From positions 1 to 58,934 of the forward strand of contig JBJXFU010000105.1 in assembly GCA_046155885.1 (NCBI GenBank): a stretch of DNA of 58,934 bases, written 5' to 3'. Every line of letters begins with the position of its first letter. Position 1 is the stretch's first letter. A program made the position numbers and the translations under genes. This stretch comes from JAOADN01 sp046155885. Its GTDB lineage: Bacteria > Pseudomonadota > Alphaproteobacteria > Rhodobacterales > Rhodobacteraceae. Under the pieces are notes generated by a model, which was given only the letters and a program-made list of their open reading frames with translations, was not told the origin of the DNA and did no database searches. Below are positions 17,465 to 23,580 of this stretch, in pieces.

Positions 17465-18400
17465 ATGCCCATCCCCCCCGCCCTGTCGCCCCTCAAGCTT
17501 CCCGCCATCGCGGCGCCGATGTTCCTGACCTCGGGCCCCGACCTGGTGGTCGAGGCCTGCCGGGGCGGCGTCGTGGGGACCTTCCCGGCGCTGAACGCCC
17601 GCACCACCGAGGCGCTCGATGATTGGCTGACTGGCATCCGGTCGCGGCTGGCCGAAATCCCGGGCGCGGCACCCTTCGGCGTCAACCTGATCGTCCACAA
17701 GACCAACCCGCGACTGCAGGCCGACCTCGCGCAGGTCATCGCACACAAGGTGCCGCTGGTCATCACCTCGCTCGGCGCGGTCAGCGAACTGGTCGAGGCG
17801 GTGCATTCCTACGGCGGGCTGGTGTTCCACGACGTGATCACCCGCCGCCACGGCGAAAAGGCCGCCGAAGCCGGCGTTGACGGGATCATCGCCGTGGCCG
17901 CCGGGGCGGGCGGGCACGCTGGCACGCTTTCGCCCTTCGCGGTCCTGTCGGAACTCCGCCAGGTCTTTCCGGGCACCCTGATCCTCGCCGGGGCCATCAC
18001 CACGGGCGCCGACATCCTCGCCGCCCGGGCGATGGGGGCCGACATGGTCTCGATCGGCACCCGCTTCATCGCCACCCGCGAGGCGACGGTGAGTGAGGCG
18101 CAAAAGCGCATGATCGTCGATACTGCGGCCGCCGACATCCTCTACACGCCCGCCATCTCGGGCGTCGCAGCCAACTTCCTGAAACCCAGCATCATCGCCA
18201 ACGGGCTGGACCCCGCGAACCTGCCCGACCACGGCAAGCTCGACATGGGAAGCGAGGCGAAGGTTTGGAAGACCGTCTGGTCGGCGGGCCAGGGGGTGGG
18301 CGGAATCACCGACATCCCCTTCGCGGCCGACCTCTGCGCCCGTCTGGCGGCCGAGTATCGCGCGGCCAGGACCAGGATCGCGGCCGATCCGTTCGGATAG
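17465..18400 (+). CDS. Nitronate monooxygenase-like FMN enzyme
   Basis: A 311-residue TIM-barrel flavoenzyme of the NMO/2-nitropropane dioxygenase family. LKLPAIAAPMFLTSGPDLVV is the N-terminal FMN-binding segment. AAGAGGHAGTLSPFAVL carries the catalytic His and phosphate-binding region, and GTRFIATREATVSEAQK follows. Family members oxidise alkyl nitronates such as propionate 3-nitronate to carbonyl compounds and nitrite, but several subgroups act as other FMN enzymes. A start at ATG 17465 with GAGGAG just upstream is clear. It follows the split dehydrogenase by 11 bp, forming a two-gene plus-strand unit divergent from the demethylase operon. The metabolic context does not name the substrate. 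Confidence 0.88.
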   Translation: MPIPPALSPLKLPAIAAPMFLTSGPDLVVEACRGGVVGTFPALNARTTEALDDWLTGIRSRLAEIPGAAPFGVNLIVHKTNPRLQADLAQVIAHKVPLVITSLGAVSELVEAVHSYGGLVFHDVITRRHGEKAAEAGVDGIIAVAAGAGGHAGTLSPFAVLSELRQVFPGTLILAGAITTGADILAARAMGADMVSIGTRFIATREATVSEAQKRMIVDTAAADILYTPAISGVAANFLKPSIIANGLDPANLPDHGKLDMGSEAKVWKTVWSAGQGVGGITDIPFAADLCARLAAEYRAARTRIAADPFG

Positions 18401-18424
18401 GGTCCGCCGACGCCCGGTAGAAGG

Positions 18425-18443
18425 GCCCCGATCCCTTCGGGGC
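18425..18443 (+). terminator. Hairpin after the nitronate-monooxygenase-like gene
   Basis: GCCCCGA (18425-18431) pairs with TCGGGGC (18437-18443) around a five-base loop, 25 bases past the stop. There is no U-run, as is common for GC-rich genomes. It sits between two convergent genes. Confidence 0.4.
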
Positions 18444-18613
18444 GCAATGACGCCTTTCACCGAACGAGATCGGGAAAGGTGCGGCCCGCCCACTACGGCG
18501 TGCCTTCGTCCCAAGGGTGCAAAGGGCATCCCTCCCCTGACCCGCTTCCCGCTTCCCGGACCGGAAACAACCCTTCGGTACCGACCCTGGCGGCCGAAAG
18601 ACGCGGGCCAAGG

Positions 18614-19117
18614 TCACCCGGCGGACGGCAAGGGTCCGCCGCCCATCCTGTGGCCTTCGGTCTGCAGCACCCGGCGCAAGAGGGCGTCAAGCTGCGCCGC
18701 CTCGGCCGGGCCAAGGCGCGCCCGAAGCCCGCTGTCATAGGAATTGGCAAGCTGGCCAAGCTGGGCGAAAACGGTCTGGCCGGCATCGGTCAGCGACAGA
18801 ATCTCGGCTCTGCGGTCGGCGTCGCTGCGCACACGGTTCAGGAATCCCGCATCTTCCAGCGCGGTGACCGCGCGGCTGACTTTGGTCTTTTCGATATGTG
18901 AAATCCCGCAGATGTCCCGCGCGGTCATGGCGCCGAACTTTCCCAGGTTGGCCAGGACCCGCCACTGGGTGCGGGTCATTCCGTAGCGATCGCGGTAGGC
19001 AGCGTGAAAACCGGCCGAAGTCGCCTCCGCGACCTGGTTGAGCAGATAGGGCAGGAACCTTTCCAGGTCGAAGTCGCGGGCGCTTTCGGTCATCGGGTCC
19101 GTACGGATTGGATCCAT
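18614..19117 (-). CDS. MarR-family transcriptional regulator
   Basis: A 167-residue winged-helix protein. The DNA-binding part is clear: GMTRTQWRVLANLGKFGAMT, ARDICGISHIEKTKVSRAVTALEDAGFLNR and the wing SDADRRAEILSLTDAG. The MarR family senses small aromatic acids and similar ligands. It lies 33 bp downstream of maiA on the same strand and faces the homogentisate genes, so it is the likely regulator of the maiA/hmgA divergent promoter, which has a matching inverted repeat (19823-19836). Starts at 19117 or at ATG 19093 are both possible; neither has a strong ribosome-binding site. Confidence 0.9.
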   Translation of the reverse strand: MDPIRTDPMTESARDFDLERFLPYLLNQVAEATSAGFHAAYRDRYGMTRTQWRVLANLGKFGAMTARDICGISHIEKTKVSRAVTALEDAGFLNRVRSDADRRAEILSLTDAGQTVFAQLGQLANSYDSGLRARLGPAEAAQLDALLRRVLQTEGHRMGGGPLPSAG

Positions 19118-19150
19118 GCGCGCGGACTATGGCACAGGCTCTTGCCAAGG

Positions 19151-19780
19151 TCACCCTGTCAGCCTGACCCGATCGGGATGCGCCGCGGCGAAGGGCGGCA
19201 GGTCCTCAAGCGTGGTTGCGATCGCTGCCAGACGGCGAAAGCCCGAAAGATCGACGTCCCAGCGGCGGGCGTTGTAAACCTGCGGCACCAGACAGATATC
19301 GGCAAGGGTCAGGCGGTCGCCATGGCAGAACCGCCCTGCCCGGTCGGCGGTCAGAAGACCTTCGACACCTTCAAGCCCGAGCGCGATGAAATGCCGCATC
19401 CAGCCTTCCATCCCGGCGCCCTGGCTGACGGCGTAACGCGCGACCCGGAGGTTGCAGACGGGGTGGATGTCCATCGCGATGGCATAGGCCGTGGCCCGGA
19501 TGCGCGCGCGCGCAGCGGCGTCACCGGAAAGCCAGCCGGCCCCCCGCGTTTCGTCAAGGTACTCAAGTATGGCCAGCGACTGTGTCAGGCCATGCCCGTC
19601 GATGTACAGAGTTGGCACGAGACCCTGGGGATTGCGCGCCAGATTCGCGTCGCCGCGCTGCTCCCCGGCCAGAAGGTCGACCGGAACCGGGCGGTGCGGA
19701 AGGCCCAGGAGGTTCAGGGCGATCCGCACGCGATAGGCGGCGGACGAACGCCAGTAGTCATGAAGAACGGTCTCGGGCAC
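19151..19780 (-). CDS. maiA: Maleylacetoacetate isomerase
   Basis: Zeta-class glutathione transferase that isomerises maleylacetoacetate to fumarylacetoacetate, the middle step between HmgA and FahA. LHDYWRSSAAYRVRIALNLL is the diagnostic N-terminus with the catalytic Ser-Ser. NPQGLVPTLYIDG, LTQSLAILEYLDE and GDRLTLADICLVPQVYNA follow. I use GTG 19780 (209 residues, preceded by AAGGGGAAG), since the longer ATG-initiated form carries 56 unrelated residues and would run across the divergent promoter. It is transcribed away from hmgA-fahA and followed by the MarR regulator. Confidence 0.95.
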   Translation of the reverse strand: MPETVLHDYWRSSAAYRVRIALNLLGLPHRPVPVDLLAGEQRGDANLARNPQGLVPTLYIDGHGLTQSLAILEYLDETRGAGWLSGDAAARARIRATAYAIAMDIHPVCNLRVARYAVSQGAGMEGWMRHFIALGLEGVEGLLTADRAGRFCHGDRLTLADICLVPQVYNARRWDVDLSGFRRLAAIATTLEDLPPFAAAHPDRVRLTG

Positions 19781-19806
19781 GATCGCTTCCCCTTGCCAGA
19801 GCCGCA

Positions 19807-19842
19807 ACTTTACCTTGACTTTGTTGCGTCTGCAACTATTCC
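19807..19842. promoter_or_regulatory. Divergent maiA/hmgA promoters sharing one inverted-repeat operator
   Basis: For hmgA the plus strand shows TTGACT (19815-19820), a 16-bp spacer and TATTCC (19837-19842). For maiA the minus strand shows TTGCAG (19835-19830), a 17-bp spacer and TAAAGT (19812-19807). Between and over these boxes lies GTTGC-N4-GCAAC (19823-19836), which covers the hmgA spacer and the maiA -35 box. A dimeric repressor bound there would block both directions; the nearby MarR protein is the natural candidate (inference). Confidence 0.6.
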
Positions 19843-19901
19843 TGCCACGAACCCGGACACTCCCGCGTCCCCGGCCCGATTCAGCCATCTGGAGGAGCCA
19901 A

Positions 19902-21263
19902 ATGACCAGCCACGCCCTTCCCGCCGGGATGATCCGCGCGGTGACCAATCTGGGCCCGCACGAAGGCTACATGCCCGGCTTCGGCAATGATTTCGAAACC
20001 GAGGCGCTGCCCGGCGCGCTGCCGCAGGGCATGAACAGCCCGCAGAAATGCAACTACGGCCTCTATGGCGAGCAGCTTTCCGGCACCGCTTTCACCGCGC
20101 CCAGCCATCAGAACGAACGCACCTGGTGCTATCGCATCCGGCCCAGCGTGAAGCATACCCACCGCTTCCGGAAAATCGACGTGCCGCTGTGGAAGTCGGC
20201 GCCCTGCATCGACCCCGACATCGTCAGCCTGGGCCAGTACCGCTGGGACCCGCTGCCGGTACCGGCCGAACCGCTGACCTGGATCACCGGGATGCGGACC
20301 ATGGTGACCGCAGGCGACGTGAACACCCAGACCGGCATGGCGAGCCATGTCTATCTGGTGACGGAATCGATGAAGGACGAATATTTCTTCTCGGCCGATG
20401 GCGAGCTTCTGGTGGTGCCGCAGGAAGGCCGGCTGCGCTTTTGCACGGAACTGGGCATCATCGACCTGGAACCGAAGGAAGTCGCGATCCTGCCGCGCGG
20501 GCTCGTCTACCGCGTCGAGTTGCTGGAAGGCCCGGCCCGCGGCTTCGTCTGCGAGAACTACGGGCAGAAATTCACCCTGCCGGGCCGTGGCCCGATCGGC
20601 GCCAACTGTATGGCCAACCCGCGCGACTTCAAGACGCCCGTCGCGGCGTTCGAAGACCGCGAGACGCCATCGAAGACGACGGTCAAATGGTGCGGGCAGT
20701 TCCATGAGACGAAGATCGGCCACAGCCCGCTGGACGTGGTGGCCTGGCACGGCAACTACGCACCCTGCAAATATGACCTTCGCACCTATTGCCCGGTCGG
20801 CGCGGTGCTGTTCGACCACCCCGACCCGTCGATCTTCACGGTGCTGACCGCGCCGTCGGGAATCGAAGGAACCACGAACATCGACTTCGTGCTGTTCCGC
20901 GAACGCTGGATGGTGGCAGAAAACACCTTCCGGCCGCCGTGGTACCACAAGAACGTGATGTCCGAGCTGATGGGCAACATCTATGGCATCTATGACGCCA
21001 AGCCGAAGGGCTTCGTCCCCGGCGGCATGAGCTTGCACAACTGCATGTTGCCGCACGGCCCCGACAGGAACGCCTTCGAACATGCCTCGAACGAGCAACT
21101 GGCCCCGGCTTTCCAGAGCGACACGATGAGCTTCATGTTCGAAACCCGCTTTCCGCAGCACCTGACGCCCTTCGCCGCCCGGGCGGGTCACCTGCAGGAA
21201 GACTACATCGACTGCTGGGGCAGCCTTTCGAAGAAGTTCGACGGCACGCCGGGCGTGAAGTAA
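19902..21263 (+). CDS. hmgA: Homogentisate 1,2-dioxygenase
   Basis: Opens the ring of homogentisate with O2 and Fe(II) to give maleylacetoacetate, in tyrosine/phenylalanine breakdown. The 453-residue length is standard. YMPGFGNDFETEALPGALP and APSHQNERTWCYRIRPSV are N-terminal hallmarks. The iron-binding region shows PPWYHKNVMSELMGNIYG (His and Glu ligands) and SLHNCMLPHGPDRNAFE (His ligand). ATG 19902 is preceded by a perfect GGAGGAG at 19891. fahA follows 58 bp downstream on the same strand, and maiA is divergent across a shared operator. Confidence 0.98.
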   Translation: MTSHALPAGMIRAVTNLGPHEGYMPGFGNDFETEALPGALPQGMNSPQKCNYGLYGEQLSGTAFTAPSHQNERTWCYRIRPSVKHTHRFRKIDVPLWKSAPCIDPDIVSLGQYRWDPLPVPAEPLTWITGMRTMVTAGDVNTQTGMASHVYLVTESMKDEYFFSADGELLVVPQEGRLRFCTELGIIDLEPKEVAILPRGLVYRVELLEGPARGFVCENYGQKFTLPGRGPIGANCMANPRDFKTPVAAFEDRETPSKTTVKWCGQFHETKIGHSPLDVVAWHGNYAPCKYDLRTYCPVGAVLFDHPDPSIFTVLTAPSGIEGTTNIDFVLFRERWMVAENTFRPPWYHKNVMSELMGNIYGIYDAKPKGFVPGGMSLHNCMLPHGPDRNAFEHASNEQLAPAFQSDTMSFMFETRFPQHLTPFAARAGHLQEDYIDCWGSLSKKFDGTPGVK

Positions 21264-21321
21264 GCGCAGGGGCGCCCGCTTCCGCGCAGCGGAGGGATGC
21301 CGCAAGACGAAGGAGCGGCCG

Positions 21322-22587
21322 ATGGCCTTGATTCTTAGCTGGGTGGACAGCGCCAATGCGCCGGACTGCCCCTTTCCGCTGAACAACCTTCCCTGCGGGG
21401 CCTTCTCGCAGGAAGGGGCCGCGCCGCGTTGCGGCATGGCGATCGGGGACTTCGTGCTGGATGTGGCGGGTCTTGAGGCGGCAGGGCGGTTGTCCTTGCC
21501 GGGGGGGCCCTATCTGCAGGGCGGGCAGTGGAACGCGCTGATGGCGGCGGGTCCGTCGGTCTGGGCGGCGCTTCGGGGGGCGGTGACCGGGCTGATGCAG
21601 GCAGGGGCACCGGACCGGGCGGAGGTCTCGGCGTTCCTGCATCCCTTACGGGCGGTGCGATTGCATCTGCCTTTCCGGGTGGCGGAATACACCGACTTCT
21701 ACGCCGGGCGGAACCACGCCTTCAACGTGGGCACGATGTTCCGCGGGCCGGAAAACGCGCTGCCGCCGAACTGGCTGCACATGCCCATCGGCTATAACGG
21801 TCGGGCATCTTCGGTCGTGGTGTCGGGAACCGATGTGCGCCGCCCCTGGGGGCAGGTGAAGGGCCCGGACGATGCCGCGCCGCGCTTCGCCCCTTCGGCC
21901 AGGTTCGACATGGAGCTTGAGATCGGCGCCGTCGTGGGTCTGCCGTCCCGGCACGGGCATCCGGTGACCGTGACCGAGGCCGACGAGATGATCTTCGGCT
22001 ATGTCCTTCTGAACGATTGGTCGGCTCGCGACACCCAGGCCTGGGAATACCAGCCCCTGGGCCCGTTCCAGTCCAAGGCGACCGCGACCACCATCAGCCC
22101 TTGGATCGTGACGAAGGCAGCGCTGGAGCCGTTCCGCACAGCCTCGCCGGCCCGGGAGAAGCCGCTCTTGCCCTATCTGCATGAACCGCGCCCGATGCTC
22201 TATGACATCGCGCTCGAAGTCGGCCTGACCCCCGCGGGCGGGAGGGAAACGGTGATCAGCCGCACCACCTATGCCGGGATGTACTATTCCGCGCCCCAGC
22301 AACTCGCGCATCACACGACAAGCGGTTGCGCGATGAACACCGGCGACCTTCTTGGGTCAGGCACCATTTCCGGTCCCACACGGGACAGTCGCGGCAGCCT
22401 GCTGGAACTCAGCTGGGGCGGCAAGGAACCCATCGCCATCGACGGCGGCACGCGGACCTTCCTCGCGGACCACGACACGCTCACCCTGCGCGGCCGATGC
22501 AGCGGCGACGGCTACGCCATTGGGTTCGGCGATTGCGCGGGCCAGGTGATCCCGGCACTTGCCGATCCCTACGCGAGACAGGGATAA
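21322..22587 (+). CDS. fahA: Fumarylacetoacetase
   Basis: Hydrolyses fumarylacetoacetate to fumarate and acetoacetate, the last step of homogentisate catabolism. It has 421 residues. The metal-binding and catalytic segments are DFYAGRNHAFNVGTMFRG, EIGAVVGLPS and LLNDWSARDTQAWEYQPLGP followed by FQSKATATTISPWIV. SGCAMNTGDLLGSGTISGP lies in the C-terminal part. Start ATG 21322 has GAAGGAG seven bases before it. It forms an operon with hmgA. The next gene downstream is a broken metallo-hydrolase, which in related bacteria is usually the next member of this operon (recollection). Confidence 0.97.
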   Translation: MALILSWVDSANAPDCPFPLNNLPCGAFSQEGAAPRCGMAIGDFVLDVAGLEAAGRLSLPGGPYLQGGQWNALMAAGPSVWAALRGAVTGLMQAGAPDRAEVSAFLHPLRAVRLHLPFRVAEYTDFYAGRNHAFNVGTMFRGPENALPPNWLHMPIGYNGRASSVVVSGTDVRRPWGQVKGPDDAAPRFAPSARFDMELEIGAVVGLPSRHGHPVTVTEADEMIFGYVLLNDWSARDTQAWEYQPLGPFQSKATATTISPWIVTKAALEPFRTASPAREKPLLPYLHEPRPMLYDIALEVGLTPAGGRETVISRTTYAGMYYSAPQQLAHHTTSGCAMNTGDLLGSGTISGPTRDSRGSLLELSWGGKEPIAIDGGTRTFLADHDTLTLRGRCSGDGYAIGFGDCAGQVIPALADPYARQG

Positions 22588-22592
22588 GGATC

Positions 22593-22684
22593 ATGGCCAA
22601 GGCATTCGCGTCGCGGGGGGCCTCTCGAAAAAGAAGACCAGCTTCACCGAAGTCGGCGACGGGCTCTACGCTTTTGCCGCCGGG
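22593..22684 (+). pseudogene. MBL-fold metallo-hydrolase, N-terminal remnant
   Basis: Five bases after the fahA stop, ATG 22593 starts MAKAFASRG. After the G6 run 22615-22620 the conserved continuation LSKKKTSFTEVGDGLYAFAA is found in another frame, so one base has been lost. The similarity ends near 22684, where transposase-derived sequence begins. What is left is about 30 residues of a protein normally several hundred long, lacking the HxHxDH zinc site. The gene is dead twice over, by frameshift and by truncation. Confidence 0.7.
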
Positions 22685-22893
22685 GGCTCCATGCCGCCGA
22701 ACTTCGCCTTCCAGGCTGAGACACGTTGCACCGCTGATCCCGTTCCTGCGACAGACCTCGGCCGCCCTCGCCCCCGCCTCCTGCTCCCGCAGGATCGCAA
22801 TGATCTGCTCTTCCGTGAACTTCGATCTCTTCATGTCCGGTCCTCTCCCAGGGCCGGACTCTAGAATCAGATGGAGGTGTTATCGGGGGTCAC
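22676..22893 (-). mobile_element. IS3-family insertion sequence remnant (OrfA N-terminus and one end)
   Basis: From ATG 22834 the minus strand reads MKRSKFTEEQIIAILREQEA and then VCRRNGIS, the start of IS3-family OrfA (IS407-like helix-turn-helix). After a frameshift the typical AWKAKFGGMEPPAAK continues up to about 22676, then homology stops. Upstream of OrfA, about 60 bases ending near 22893 (minus strand TGACCCCCGATAACACC) look like the terminal region with an inverted repeat beginning TGACCCCC. OrfB and the other end are absent, so the element and most of the metallo-hydrolase were removed together. Confidence 0.7.
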
Positions 22894-23250
22894 AGCACCG
22901 CCCACAGCCGCCCTGCGACCGCCGTTTTCCACCGGCTACGTACGTACGCAAAGAAGACGTCGGAGAGACGTGGAGAAGACGTGGTTTTTCCCGCCGTTTC
23001 AGGGCGTTGCGGGCGTTCCGGCGGGTTCTTCCGGAATGCCGCGCGGCAGCGGTTCTGCGGGCGTCATGGATCGCCGCCGACCGACCCCGGCGGCAGAGGG
23101 CGCCTAGCGGACCGTTTCGCGGCTCTTCCTGGCAAGAGGCGGCGAGGGCGGTGGGAGCCGGAACCGCCCGTCATACGGGTGAGGACTTCCCCGGAACGCG
23201 CCCGCAACCCCTTGCGATTGCAGGCCCGTTAGAGCGGTTTGCCGTCTTCC
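22894..23250. other. Gene-free region, with short direct repeats
   Basis: No credible gene on either strand. It contains the self-complementary TACGTACGTA near 22937 and three imperfect copies of an AGAAGACGTGG-like unit at 22951-22984. There is also a segment near 23110-23150 that loosely resembles part of the dispersed repeat further right (CGCGGCTCTTCC...GGCAAG). It is the left part of a 687-bp gap between the IS3 remnant and the flavoprotein gene at 23581. Confidence 0.5.
22951..22984 (+). repeat. Three imperfect tandem units of about 11 bp
   Basis: Units AAGAAGACGTCGG (22951-22963), AGAGACGTGG (22964-22973) and AGAAGACGTGG (22974-22984) follow one another without gaps. Too short and too few for a CRISPR; purpose unknown. 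Confidence 0.55.
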
Positions 23251-23560
23251 TGAATCGCCCCTCAATCCCCCTGCGCGACAGAGGGCGGCGCCCGACCGCA
23301 GGGGGGCGCGCCGAGGGTGTTGGTCCGCGCTTTATGGTGCCTCCAACCCTGCCGTCGTTCTCGCACACCGCCGTTGCGGTGGCGCCCGCCCGTTCGGGGT
23401 GATGAGCGCCCGGGAGACATGCCAGCGGCATGTCTTCAGCGAAGAACGCCCGGCCCGTGGCCGGGCCGGGAGGCGGGCGCCGCCCCGGGTAGCTCTCGCG
23501 GCTGTTCCGGGCAAGGGGGCGGGTGATGCGGGTGGAGCAGGAAGAAAGCAAAACGCAATA
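23251..23560 (-). repeat. Dispersed intergenic repeat, copy 1
   Basis: This stretch shares long blocks with 49831-50070 in the same orientation: GCGCGACAGAGGGC, GCGCCCGACCGCAGGGGGG, GTTGCGGTGGCGCCCGCCC, a 28-base identical block (23492-23519 against 50010-50037) and the A-rich end near 23536-23555. Relative to copy 2 it carries extra bases around 23395-23450, including a hairpin with arms AGACATGCC and GGCATGTCT (23415-23435). On the minus strand it begins directly after the terminator of the gene at 23581. Weakly coding-like translations exist on both strands but neither has a start with a ribosome-binding site. Confidence 0.75.
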
Positions 23561-23580
23561 ACCTGTCCCTGCCGGGGACA
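23541..23580 (-). terminator. Rho-independent terminator of the flavoprotein gene at 23581
   Basis: TGTCCC (23564-23569) and GGGACA (23575-23580) form a stem directly beside the stop codon. On the minus strand it is followed by a T-rich run with GCGTTTTGCTTTCTTCC. This is one of the few classical terminators in the window. Confidence 0.6.

Noticed and set aside
22326..23402. Plus-strand open frame continuing from fahA through the IS3 remnant into the repeat
   Set aside because: It joins unrelated pieces (fahA out of frame, metallo-hydrolase remnant, antisense transposase) and has no coherent protein signature.
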